From assembly GCA_003988855.1 (NCBI GenBank), contig QYAI01000037.1, positions 62,001-126,000 of the forward strand: DNA of 64,000 nucleotides, read 5' to 3'. Below the pieces are notes generated by a model. It saw only the letters and a program-made list of their open reading frames with translations, made no database searches and was not told the DNA's origin. The stretch is from Arachnopeziza araneosa. Its lineage: Eukaryota > Ascomycota > Leotiomycetes > Helotiales > Arachnopezizaceae. Position numbers and translations under genes: made by a program. Shown in pieces: positions 12,612 to 23,468 of this stretch (the stretch's first letter is position 1; each line of letters opens with the position of its first letter).

Positions 12612-13728
12612 ATGCATGGTTCAGCTTGCGAGAGGCAGCTAGATTCTCCACTCCTCAGCCTTCCTCGAGAGATAAGAGAGCAGATCTGGAAATATGCAAT
12701 GTGCGGCAATGTAATCCATGTCTCTCTTTCTGAGATACATGAACCAAAACGCCGCGCGGTAGGCCGTCCCAGCCGCCCTAAATACTTATTCCATCTCTGT
12801 ACCTCCTCAAGAGGAATGGATAGCGCGGCTACCCCTCCTGGAGAGCAAGGAGATCACCACAATTGTGATGTTTCAGGCCCAAGTAATATTCCAAGTATCA
12901 ATGTTGTCTGCAAACAGATATACTTCGAGACCCTTCAACTGAAATCTACATTATATTCTCGGAATGCATTACAATTTCCTGATGTGGACACAGCTGAAGA
13001 TTTCATCTTCGATCTGAGTGAAAATCTCAGGGCATCAATATCACATCTAAGGATTGCCATCACGTTTGATATGATGACAAGAAGGAAAACGCCTGGTACT
13101 GGAATTGGCATGTCCCAGTCGTGGTCAGCTCTTTGCAATTATTACAGCAATCCCTGGGATCGGAGAACTGTAAGCCTTCTACCATCGATCTCTTATCTCT
13201 GTCTCTCTTCCTTCTTGTCAGCGCTACAGATAACAACTAACGCCAAAATAGCTCCATATGTATCCACGGAAAGGGGACAAACCGTGGATTATCAAAGAGC
13301 CTATATACTTCTACTACTCCAGCTGCTACTGGCATAATAACCGGGATCGAATGCATAAGCGCTGGCAAGTCGGTCGAGGGAACACAAGTTGGGACATTGG
13401 AATCGCCGATTTACGCTACAGGGGATGCCCACGCCTCGACCTCGCCATTAGAGACCCGACGGATGAAGAAGTAGAAAATGGCTTTAATTCGCCCTGGCAA
13501 ACAGATTTCTCAAATCCTCAACGCTGGTTGCTACCTCTTCTTCAGTTTCATAACTATGATGGATTAGATGTAAGGCTTTATGATGAAATCGGCCTCGCAA
13601 CTAGTTTTGAGTTCGAGGCGTGGGCTAGAGAGTTGAAAGAGCATCTGGCTGGGCCTAAAATTGGCCCAAGAATCTGCGCATTCTTCGCTGGTCGACCATA
13701 CGGTAATGGTGAGGGAACTTATATGTAG
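12612..13728 (+). CDS. Conserved fungal protein, LPREIR-type (DUF7730-like)
   Basis: Two exons, 12612-13169 and 13252-13728, are joined at phase 0 across an 82-bp intron (GTAAGC to AATAG) and give 344 aa. Near the N-terminus sits LLSLPREIREQIWKYAMCGN, the hallmark of a large family of ascomycete proteins (DUF7730 and relatives). It resembles the first helices of an F-box, although a true Skp1-binding box is not proven. The rest is mixed alpha/beta with INVVCKQIYFET, the usual second landmark of the family. The C-terminal half has several Trp residues. The family is strongly expanded in Helotiales and of unknown function. It sits beside a pseudogene in an otherwise gene-poor stretch, so this is probably an accessory gene. 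Confidence 0.75.
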
Positions 13729-14548
13729 TCCTCGACAGCAACTCAAATAAATCCAGCCTCTGCCGGGGAAATATGCATGTGATAGTACCGTTTCGACAGT
13801 GAAAGTCTGTGTTTCATCTACTGCGCCTCCGTGTTCGCTCGAGGGATTGCTTACATCCGAACGACCGTGGTACAGTCAGATAACGAAGTACATCAAAGAA
13901 TATCTAATATTGCCCAAACTCGTCTAACCACACTCCTCTTCTTGGGCAGCATAATCGACGTTGCTTGCATTACATGAGTAAGCAAAATTCAAAAAGACGA
14001 CAGGTGAAAGGGAGCAAGATAATAAAAAGTGTAATCGAGCAACAAAATCTTCAAGGTCTCAAAGGAAGCCTTAAATTACTTGTTGACATCGATCATAGAA
14101 GCAGGAATACTCAGAACTGCTTTTTGCTCGGCGTCAGTACATGTAATGAAATGTTCGTGAACCATTATTACAGCATTAGTTAATAGTTCATAAACGACGA
14201 ATTCATTTTTCTCGGCCCAAAATCAAACTTTCTGGTAATGAAAGCGCAGGATTCAAGTCAGTAAAATCAGTAGATATAGTGCAGACATTAAGATCGATAG
14301 GCTGAGCAAAAGTGCAAAGTAAATACCCTCTTCTTTCATTTTATGCGACAAGATATCTTTATCTGATTCAAGTTTTGATGTTTTAGTGTTTCGGATGAAG
14401 CTCTAGTAAATATATTTGGCATGAAGTATTAACTTGGAGTTACTCTCGATCTGTACATTGGGCCATTGGGTTAGGTCTATTCTGAATAGCTTGTAGAACA
14501 ACGAAAATATCCAGGAAATCATATAGACATCCCGTCTAAGGTTTGTTC
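13729..14548. other. AT-rich intergenic, no gene seen
   Basis: About 820 bp of AT-rich sequence between convergent genes. A 72-codon plus-strand frame at 13965-14183 shows no family likeness and probably occurs by chance. Confidence 0.45.
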
Positions 14549-15892
14549 TCATTTATACAACAACCCATCTACCATTTCCCCAATGGCCATACTACTCGTC
14601 AATCCTGGGCTCTCAATACCCAGCAGGTTTACGAAACCCTCAAAGCCTTCCTCCTTCCTAATCACAAAATCCATGAACCCCTTTCCACTTGCCACTGCCG
14701 AATTCTTGCCTAACTTCGGCCTGATCCCTGAATAATCAGGAACTATGGCTTCCTCCTTGATACCTGGGAGAAATTTCTTAATTTGCTCTATTGCTTGAGG
14801 TAACCGCGCGTCGTTGACCTTTAAATCATCCGGCGAATCAACCCATTCTACATCCGGACCGAATCTAATGCGTCCTGCGATGTCGAGCGTGAGGTGAGTT
14901 CCTAAACCGCCAAGACCTGGTTCTGGGGCGGGATAGATCAAGTGTTTGGTGGTTGGTGTAGAGGCCGCGTAGGAAAAGTAGTTCCCTTTGGCGAAGTAAG
15001 GTGTTTGATGGCGGAGCTCGGGTAGGATCATATTGCTGATAGCGCAAGCTCCTAGTCCCGCGGAGTTGATGATGGTCTCACTCGTGAAGGTGGTTTCTTC
15101 TCCAGTTCTCTTATCCTTGGTTGTGATAGCCCAGCCATTACTCCCCCGTTCTCCAAGGGCTTCAATTCTGGTTACCGGGCTGTTTAAGGCTACATCTCCG
15201 CCTCTGTCTTGGAGATTCCCAAGTAAAAATTGCATATATGAGTGACTTTCTACGATTCCAGTTGTAGGGCTCTCCAAGATACCTACTTTAGCCTGGAGGA
15301 AAGGCTCCTCTTTAGCGGCTCGATCCAAAGAGACGAAGTCTGTGGGAACACCTTCAATGGAGTGGGTGAATTTGTAGATCTTGACAAGTTCCTCCCATTG
15401 TTGATCTGTCTGGGCAACGATCCATTTGCCCATGTTGGAATAGGGGATCGAGTGTTTATCACAAAGGGCATACATGAGATGACGGCCCTTGATGCATAGT
15501 TCTGTTTTCAGAGACGTGGCGCCGTAGTAAAGCCCTGCATGGATAACCTGAGATTTTACTCAACACTTGGGCAAAATAAGGGAATTTTAGAATGAGGTAG
15601 AGAAATTTGGCTAACTTCTGAATTTCTCGAGCTCGTCTCCATCCCAACAGCTTCATTTCTCTCAATGAGAATGGTACTTGTGCCATCTCTGGCAGCCAAC
15701 TGTCTCGCAATAGCTAACCCTACAGCTCCAGCACCAATTATCTATAGATACCCTCAGTTTATGTCGCTATGCTTCGTGTTTGTAAACTTCACTTACAGCA
15801 TGAGTGTAATCAGCCTTGCGAGCAACTGTTGTTGCAAATCCTCGCCATGGACTCTTGGCCCCTAAGTGACATCGTAACGCTCGAGAGAACAT
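14549..15892 (-). CDS. L-2-hydroxyglutarate dehydrogenase, mitochondrial
   Basis: Three exons, 15892-15797, 15741-15616 and 15547-14549, give 406 aa, close to the family size. The N-terminus (MFSRALRCHLGAKSPWRGF) looks like a matrix transit peptide. The FAD Rossmann motif IIGAGAVGLAIARQLA starts exactly at exon 2. The family block ETSSRNSEVIHAGLYYG crosses the second junction. The body matches the DAO-type FAD oxidoreductase fold of L2HGDH, including SAGLGACAISN and the C-terminal GIESPGLTSSMAIGEMV. The enzyme oxidises L-2-hydroxyglutarate to 2-oxoglutarate, a metabolite-repair step that removes a side product of malate dehydrogenase. The internal Met at 15475 would be a wrong start because it lacks the FAD motif. 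I am highly confident of the family. Confidence 0.93.
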
Positions 15893-16310
15893 GTCACAGA
15901 ATACCAAGGCTCTTCATATACAGAGATGACGTTTAAGGCAGAAGCAGAGTGAGAAAGGCAAGGCAAGACCGCAATTGAGAGGGGTCTGATCGCAAGGCGG
16001 GATACACAGGGATCATGGCAAGGCTACGTCAGAAATGTGACGAGGCTGAAAATCACTTCGAAGTTTGCAAGATCACATGTAAGAATTTAGGAGTGAAGGT
16101 CTTATTCAGTTTTAGGCGCGTAGTTCATCATCATCGTAATACTTCTACCACCCACCCAATGCACCGCTGGGCCTGAAGAGATGCCCAGATCCCGCCTCAA
16201 ACGCCAACAGAAACAAGGGCTCGAAGTTCAGCAAGTTTTAAGGTGGAGCTAGAGCGTCTACTCGCATCCTGTACTGCAAAAGATTGATATTAAGATAAAA
16301 TAAGCGTCGA
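15893..16310. other. Intergenic L2HGDH promoter
   Basis: 418 bp between L2HGDH and the next minus-strand gene. It should contain the L2HGDH promoter and the 3' end of the Gln-rich protein gene. No coding signal is seen. Confidence 0.5.
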
Positions 16311-17669
16311 TTACTCTTTCACTTCTGACGACCCGGCTGAGGCAGATTGCTGCGTGGTGGCTGGAATCGGCTCTTCCCTAATAGGCGCTACTAGTTCGGA
16401 AGATCTATCAATAAGAGTTGGAGGAACATCTTCCGAAACAGATTCAGACCGAAGCAAGTGAGATGATGTAGCAGGTTCATGCGTGATGGAAGAGTTAGCA
16501 TGTAGCTCACTGACTTGGCGCTCTGGTAAGTATCAGCATGATGCGAACAATAATTATGTCGAGCGCATTACCTAATTCTCTAATTCGCTGGCGCAGCATC
16601 TGATTCTCTCTGACCATCATTTGAGTCTCGGCTTGATAGAATGCACTCTCATCACGCCCTCCCAAGGTCCATGGTTCACCCGTCTCATTGCTGATTGAAG
16701 TAGACCGTAATCTTGGCGATGCTGTCCGGCTTGGCGTTCTGGATCGTCTATGTTGAAGATCTGCACGGGCAAGGTCGAAAGAACTGCGTGGATGGAGAGC
16801 AGCCGAGGGGGATCGTGGAGTTGATATTGTTGACTGAGGATTTGCATTGGAGAATGACATGGACCGCTCAGAAGTAGGTGTTGATTCGTCTATCGCAGGG
16901 GGTGGAGCATGAGCTTGACCACTCGCTGCTTGTAATTGTTGTAATTGCTGCTGTTGGGTTCTGATCATCTGCAAAAGACGATTCTGGAACAGTCAGTTAG
17001 ATCCCATCAGCAGCATTTGAGTTCCCTACCACCTGTGCCTCCTGCTCTTCTTCAATCGACTGATGGATCTCTCCGAGACTAGGTGTACGAAAATGGTGTG
17101 GGTCGCCGCTAGAGATAATTGGAGACCCTGTGACGGATGGCGGGCTTGCTGTTCGATATATGGCGGATTGGCTCTCGTTGACCACCTCACTTGGCGGCGG
17201 CATTGTAGGATCGTTCAACTGCAGATTCATAAGCACGGTAGAACGGCGTCGACCAACATGAGAGGATTGGCGGGTTCTTGTAATGGAGCTGCTAGATGAG
17301 CCTGGAAGATATGTCAGTACTCATTTGAAATTTATGGTAACAGATTCGCCACAATCAGAAAAGTGTGGCGCAAGACATAGGAACGCTCTCGGGGTTCCCA
17401 CTGCCTACGCGCAGCTACAACAATTTGCAGTGCTAGATAGCGTGGAAAAGAGAGCAGGAAGGGCTCAACATACGTCGTGATTCCTCATGCTGCAAGCCCG
17501 CATTCACGGCTGCGGCTGCTTGAAGAGATGTTGATGCTGAGCGGGGGGAGGGCGATGGGGTCTGGCCGCGGAGTGCTGATGCCTCTGATGGTATTGCTGC
17601 CCTGGACATGTTTGGTGAAGCTGTAGGAACCGATCTTGAGGGAGGAAGCGAGTTTAAATCTGGAGCCAT
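16311..17669 (-). CDS. Ser/Gln-rich coiled-coil protein, unnamed
   Basis: Four exons, 17669-17474, 17301-17033, 16983-16572 and 16522-16311, give 362 aa. The N-terminal part is Ser/Pro-rich (SPSPRSASTS) with an Arg-rich patch (GRRRSTVLMNLQL). The middle has a likely coiled coil with a Gln tract (RTQQQQLQQLQ). A second short coiled coil (AETQMMVRENQMLRQRIRELERQVSEL) crosses the third junction, where leucines fall at heptad spacing, bZIP-like but without a basic region. Most of the rest looks disordered. I do not recognise a named homologue. It resembles conserved hypothetical proteins of filamentous ascomycetes. A scaffold or regulatory role is possible, but nothing in the sequence shows it. 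The four-exon structure with consistent phases supports a real gene. Confidence 0.75.
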
Positions 17670-17866
17670 GGTCGCCTCTCGTGTTGAGACGACGGCTACT
17701 TCAGATGTGTAGGTTGGTGGGGTAAAAGGGCAGAAGCGCAGGCAGCTTAGGCGAAGGACATGTGTTGCGAGGAGAAGAATCGGAGGTGATCAGGTGGATG
17801 GATTGGCAGAGGTAAATGAATGGATGACCGAGGGGGACGGACTTTGAAGGTGAACAAATGGAATGA

Positions 17867-17892
17867 GCTGCTGCTGCTGCTGTTGCTGTTGC
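17867..17892. repeat. CTG/TTG trinucleotide repeat
   Basis: An imperfect (CTG)n run interrupted by TTG units lies about 200 bp upstream of the start codon of the minus-strand Gln-rich gene, probably in its promoter or leader. Confidence 0.85.
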
Positions 17893-18151
17893 CGTGGTTT
17901 GTTGTCAGGTGCTGTTGCTCTGGGTTGATATCTATCAAGCTCCGAGCTTCTTGCTGGTGACGGCATTCGCTTGATCAGTATGCAGGGGGCCGAGCCGGTG
18001 CTTGCCCGCTTGCAGAGACGGCCACTTTCTGACCATCTACCTACCTACAGCAGGAGGATCCTTTCCTCTCCTTCACAACCCTTCTCCGATATTAATCAAC
18101 ACGTCCGAAGGCATCCATGGTATTCGCACACAATCAAGATACATTGTTGAG

Positions 18152-18186
<35 letters not shown>
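18152..18186. repeat. (TCA)n microsatellite
   Basis: A perfect 35-bp TCA/ATC repeat, nearly 12 units, in the divergent intergenic region. Such repeats are often length-polymorphic between isolates. Confidence 0.95.
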
Positions 18187-18188
<2 letters not shown>

Positions 18189-20157
18189 GAGGGACCTTCC
18201 GCCTTCACCTGTGGTGTGCCTTCGCAAGAAGAGAGAGAATCACGCCACAACTCGACTTTCATGTCAACTGACTTGGCCCAGAAGATCTTGCTTTCTCAAC
18301 AGAACGTGACAAACGAACTGTGCGCCACGTCTGCATGTCAGAAGAGAACGACGGCCTGCCAGGACCTTTCTTGAGGCAGGAGATCTTCCCGAGGATCAAT
18401 CTCTTCGCTACAGGCTAGGAAGCCCTCAATGAGAAGCCACACCCGACCGGATCTTCTACCAACCAGCCGAAATCTGTTGAACCGGACAGACGTACTAATT
18501 CGGACGCTTGGGAACGTTTGAATCGGAAGCCAGAATTCGCGGCATTTTGACGCAGTCTTTTCCATGAGGGCTGATTGAGAACACTCTTTTCGCACGAGCT
18601 GTTAATTCTAACATGTTGACCAATCGCACACTCGACGACGATCCTCTGCAGTCAGAGGTGATTTGGTGGGGGACCAGAACGAGCGAGGACTTGTGAAGTT
18701 TTAAAAGTTTCTTAGATGAGGATGTGATTCACGAGAAAATCCAATGGATTGCAAATTCCGGGAAAAGCAGAGGAACAAGGGTAAGCCAGCCAGCCTGTAG
18801 AAGCGTCACCGAACAAAAGCAAATGAGGGCACAGACGAAAGCACAGAGCACGAGAGGAGCGCCCCCTTGACTCTTATCTGATATCATAAGGCTCTTGGTT
18901 TCCTTGTGAGAGTGTCCAGGTTCTTCATCCGCGCAGGACCGCTTGATTTAGGATGACCAGAGAGAGCATACAGAGGAAGACAATCGCAACCTGGTAGAAC
19001 CCCTAGCTGAGTTCTAGGCGCCGCCATGTTTCGCATCAGAACCCTCTCGATTTCAGTGTACAATTGTCACCTCAAGGTGACGCAGGGCAGTTTTGATACC
19101 TGCACTGACCTGCAGCGCTCCAGGGGCTCTGCTGTCAGGTACCGGGCAGATAGGCACAAGATCTTCCTTGCGGACCCCATCATTTCGGAGCGCCAAATCA
19201 CAAGCCAAAAGAAAAACCCGACATCTCCAATATCGTGGGGCCACATGACCCTGAGCGATACAGTCATAGTCTGATGGTATTATGAAAAACATGAGCATTT
19301 GACAGCCTAAAAGCACCTTTGTTGTCAGCAGCAATTAATCAGTCATCGCCCATCATTATCATTCTGGGTCCCCCAAACTGCCGTCGCGGCCTAAGTCGTC
19401 CAAGGACATGGTTGGTTTTAAAACGAGAGGCGCTCCTTATCCAACGGCTACTGGTCTGGCCTGGGCCTGCCCTGAGCAGAGCTCAAGCCTCCTTGATCGA
19501 AATAGAATAGTCTCGCTAGCCCCTTGTTTCCCTGAGGAAGTCTGACAAGGAACAAGAACCGTGCACTGCGACTCGCGTGGAGCATTTGTTTTCCTTCTCG
19601 TGTAGGATTCCGTTTCCGATTCTTTGACGGAACATTTGATCCCAAGTATTGATTTGTTTTTGGACAATACTTGACCGACGGTTCTCTATTGTATTTTGCT
19701 TGTTGACAATATAGTCAAGCGTCACCGTCAGCTGGAGACCGTTCCTGCAACCAAAACAATGTTCCGGCTCGATACCCCACACGCGTCACCTATTTTCAAC
19801 CGTTTCCGATAGTCCGATAATCTTGAAGAGTCTTTATACTGGCTGTTTTGGGTACTACTGTATCTGTCGCGTACATTCGCCCTAGCTAGACCAAACTTTG
19901 AAGTACGCCCAGACTTTCTGTTTAAGGACGATATCAACATCGAGTAGGAAACACCAGCATTTCATAGCTTCGCCTGACTATACTTCCGCCATAATTCATG
20001 ACTCTCACCTCGAAGTTCAACATATAATTAATCGTTTTACTTTCTAACGAATGAAGCCGAACTACCGAGCAAGAATCTTATCGAGGATTCATTGGTCTAG
20101 TCGCAGAACGTAGTCGACTCTTATATACCAACCAGATCGACCGTCACAATAACGAAG

Positions 20158-22734
20158 ATGAGTGGTGATGGTAATGTTCTTGACGGTGGGCAGCCTCAGA
20201 CCTTTGCCTCCCTCCAGTCGGCTCTCGATTCCAAACGCCGAGCGCGTCCGCCTCCGGTACAGATTGCTCTCGAAGATGAGGAAATTATACGAACCTCTCT
20301 GTGGCAACCTCAAATACAACGGAGAGCCTCAAAAGGCGGCCTTCGGGGCATGTTTACAAGAAATAAAACAGAGAAACTAGACAAGGCTCTGAACACACCA
20401 GTGATGGAAGAGGCGCCAGCTAGGAGTCGGCTTCCAGACAGGGCTTTGAAGGTCGTGGCGGAGTCAAGCTTGCGCCATAGTATATCTTCAAAAAGAGCAG
20501 CCATAGCACAGGAAAATATTACCATGTCTCCAGCCACACCTCCGAAATCAGAGAGCAGACCATTGAGAATGAACCTCAGGTCCAAGTCGGTGAAGCAGCT
20601 CAAACCTACAAACAAAAGTCCCAAATCTACAAGATCTGCCGCAAGGGTGACTTCAAAACCACTGTCACGCACTTCGGCAACCTGGGACCCTCCGCCTCTT
20701 TTCCAAGCATATCCTCAAGCCATCAGACATGCCCAACTTTCTGCTTCAACATTATCTGCAGATTCAATACTTCGAATCAGTAACCATAAAAGGAACAATA
20801 GCATTAGGGACGAATTCGCTCAAATCACAACGGATGAAGGAGTCGAGCAGAGTGTAGCTGCGAAGAAAATGGAAAGACCGAAGAACAAGCATCGACGGCA
20901 GATGTCAGGATCAATAACTAAGGCAGATTGGACCCAAAAGATATTTGTGCTAGTAACTTCAGGTTATTTACTGCAGTATTCTGGATTTGGCTCCTTTGAT
21001 AGATTGCCAGAGAAAATTCTCCAGTTGGGCAAGGATTCTGTGGCTTTTGCGAGTGATGTGATACCAGGTAAACATTGGGTGTTGCAAGTATCGCAAGCAA
21101 TGGACTCAGATGGAACCCCTGCAGCAGATCCTCGATCACTTCTGTCTCGGCTAACTTTCCGGGGCGCGGATTACAAAAGGACAGCAACAAGTCTCCTCTT
21201 AGTTTTAGAGGGTGCAGGGGAGATGGATTCTTGGATGTCTGTGCTCAGGAGAGAGATTGAAGCGCTGGGTGGAAAAAAGCATGTCTCGGAGACCGGGAAA
21301 CCGAAACCTGACGACAAAGTAATGCAACTAAAAGCGCAGCCAAGTCACAGATATCTCGTACAGAAAGATCGGGGCCAGTCTCCGGATTCTGAATCTCCCC
21401 AAGCCCAAATGTTTGGACCTGTGTCTTGGATGAAAGAGAAGGATAACGAACTCCAACGAACGTCGGAGGACACAACCTCTCAATTTGCTCGGCCGCAGTC
21501 ATCTATACGACCATCTACTGGTAATCGCTCGGTTACTGTTAGTATTACGTCTAATGACGGGCGACAGCTGGATAGTTTGAGAGACAGTCAAAACCGGTTC
21601 TCTTATATGTCATCCGGCCAACGAACATTGATTACATCACGAAGCTCCTCCCCAATGGTTTCCCCCGCTCGCGAGATATTCGATGAATTCCCGTATAAGC
21701 ACTCGATTGAAGATGCACGGCCGAGACCAAATGCAGCAGCTATTAATGACCGGAGGAGATCTATGCAGACCACCTATATCTCCATTATTCAAACCTCAGA
21801 TGATCAAGTAAAGAAACATCGACATTCCACTCACGGACCTGCGAGACCGTTTCAATCTCCCGCTCCGAATTTCAGTGTTCCAGTTTCATCAAGCAAGCGA
21901 TACTCGGCAATGAAGAGCCCAGGAGTTGCACCTCCAATACCTAATATACCCGCAAATCGAACAAGAGACTCGTCACAAAAAGGGGTGAGAAAACCACTGC
22001 CAACGGCCACAAATTCGAGCCGGCCGCTAAGCCCAGTTAAAGACGCAAACTCACCTAGTCGAAACTCAAACTTACCCATGAAGACTGAAGAGGCTACTAA
22101 AACACGTACCGGCCTTCCTCCGGATGCATTGGGCAATATCGATTCAGCATCGACACAAGATGAGCCACAAGTCGAAAATATAGCTCCAGTCGAAGTGGCG
22201 GTAGCTCAGCTAGATTTTCAATTTCCTCGAAAATTTGCAAGTATGCAATTATTGAGGGGTGACAGTTTCACATACCTTCCAGATGCTCCTCTTCATCAAG
22301 CTGCTCCAGCTTCGATCGAGAAACCACTTCCTAACCTGCCGGAACAGGAAAAGAAATATGAAGTGGTCAACAATCTAGAGGAGGACCGTGAACCACTACC
22401 AGCTCTTGTCTCTACCCCACTAGCGGCTGTTAAGAAGAAGCCCAAGTTGGTCAGGCCAGTTTCTCTCTCTGCATCCACTCCACCTACCAGCCTCTCACCA
22501 CCCGTAGCTGAGCGACCGTTTTCTATCACTACGCCCGCACCATCAATTCTTGCAGCCCCATTTCCTGCCTTACAACGTGTGAAGGACTCGGACTCCAAGG
22601 CTCTAGGGAATAGGCGCAGTATGCCGGTATTGATGAATGGCCCTCCCCCCGCTCCACCACCGCAGTGCGCTCTACCACCTATCCCTCCACCCAACGCGGA
22701 GAGAAAGCTGTCGTTAACCCTGGTTAAGGTGTAG
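20158..22734 (+). CDS. PH-domain protein, fungal, unnamed
   Basis: A single uninterrupted frame of 858 codons. The start at 20158 is chosen because the frame is closed upstream and the N-terminal block (GQPQTFASLQSALDSKRRAR) looks conserved rather than random. A pleckstrin-homology-like domain lies at about residues 255-375. It has WTQKIFVLVTSGYLLQYSG, the typical first strands of a PH fold, and ends in the helix GEMDSWMSVLRREIEAL with the invariant PH Trp. The flanks are Ser/Pro/Arg-rich and probably disordered, with polyproline stretches near the C-terminus (NGPPPAPPPQCALPPIPPP) that could bind SH3 domains. A membrane or cortex scaffold is the natural guess, but no function is known to me. 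The gene has no introns, unlike most neighbours. Confidence 0.85.
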   Translation: MSGDGNVLDGGQPQTFASLQSALDSKRRARPPPVQIALEDEEIIRTSLWQPQIQRRASKGGLRGMFTRNKTEKLDKALNTPVMEEAPARSRLPDRALKVVAESSLRHSISSKRAAIAQENITMSPATPPKSESRPLRMNLRSKSVKQLKPTNKSPKSTRSAARVTSKPLSRTSATWDPPPLFQAYPQAIRHAQLSASTLSADSILRISNHKRNNSIRDEFAQITTDEGVEQSVAAKKMERPKNKHRRQMSGSITKADWTQKIFVLVTSGYLLQYSGFGSFDRLPEKILQLGKDSVAFASDVIPGKHWVLQVSQAMDSDGTPAADPRSLLSRLTFRGADYKRTATSLLLVLEGAGEMDSWMSVLRREIEALGGKKHVSETGKPKPDDKVMQLKAQPSHRYLVQKDRGQSPDSESPQAQMFGPVSWMKEKDNELQRTSEDTTSQFARPQSSIRPSTGNRSVTVSITSNDGRQLDSLRDSQNRFSYMSSGQRTLITSRSSSPMVSPAREIFDEFPYKHSIEDARPRPNAAAINDRRRSMQTTYISIIQTSDDQVKKHRHSTHGPARPFQSPAPNFSVPVSSSKRYSAMKSPGVAPPIPNIPANRTRDSSQKGVRKPLPTATNSSRPLSPVKDANSPSRNSNLPMKTEEATKTRTGLPPDALGNIDSASTQDEPQVENIAPVEVAVAQLDFQFPRKFASMQLLRGDSFTYLPDAPLHQAAPASIEKPLPNLPEQEKKYEVVNNLEEDREPLPALVSTPLAAVKKKPKLVRPVSLSASTPPTSLSPPVAERPFSITTPAPSILAAPFPALQRVKDSDSKALGNRRSMPVLMNGPPPAPPPQCALPPIPPPNAERKLSLTLVKV

Positions 22735-23468
22735 AGAAGGGGTAATAGATGTGTCGCCAGCCCTCGGCTTGATCCTTTAATTGGATCAGGGCATGGGAAA
22801 TGTGAAGGATACACGGTCTTTGTAACGGTAGTGGAAGTCGAGGTGATGCTTTTCTTATGTCTGTGATTTATGAAAGGTGGTTCAGCGAGCAGGTAAATGT
22901 TGATGTAAGAGCAAGCAAGGCGGCTTATTTTCTGATGTACAAATAGAATCATGAGGAGCATCAAGGTTATGTATGACACAGGGGGGGTTGTAAGATGGCA
23001 GCCGTAGAAATCTCAAGCTTTAAAAGACTCCCCAGTCACGTGCTGCGCCACGGTCTGTCGGCCTATCTTTAGCGCGGGGCATTGTGCATCCCACCCGGCG
23101 GATTGGGAAGTCGTCGTCGTCGTCGTAACCTCCTTCTTGCCCTCTTCCTTCTCCACCGTCTCTTTCCTCTCGTCTCGTCTCGTCTTCCCCCGAACGCACC
23201 ATCGCCGTCTCCTCAGGCAGCCGGTCAGAATGCCTGCCGTGGTGGCCAAAGGTCAGTCGCACACTTTCTTGTCCTGTCTCCCAATCGCCTGAGTGATAGG
23301 CATGTGCCCCCCTCCCCCCCCCCTGGGGTAGTCGCCACTCAATCCACGCAAGCTCCCCTCGAGGCAGCCTTTGAAAATACCCAATTCCAGTCCCTGCCGT
23401 CACCCTTCTCCCTTCTTGTCAATATTGATTCAAGGCCTCCTTTCCTTTTCATCAACAGATTGAACACA
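22735..23468. other. Intergenic, GC- and pyrimidine-rich leader
   Basis: About 730 bp. The second half (23100-23440) is pyrimidine-rich with CGTCGTCGTCGTC and CCCCCCTCCCCC runs, typical of a fungal promoter or 5' leader for the next gene. A short ATG frame at 23230 (MPAVVAK, then a donor-like GTCAGT) would join to a stop, so it may be an upstream ORF but is not the start of the next CDS. Confidence 0.5.

Larger units (their letters stand above)
17670..20157. other. Long divergent intergenic region (2.5 kb)
   Basis: The two flanking genes point away from each other, so both promoters and 5' leaders lie here. I found no exon with family likeness on either strand; frames of 60-90 codons near 18338-19940 look random. 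It contains two trinucleotide repeats, listed separately. Upstream open reading frames or a non-coding RNA cannot be excluded by eye. Confidence 0.5.

Noticed and set aside
22296..22979. Minus-strand frame of 227 codons overlapping the PH-domain gene
   Set aside because: It lies antisense to a clearly coding region with a low-complexity Gly/Ser-rich shadow and has no family likeness.
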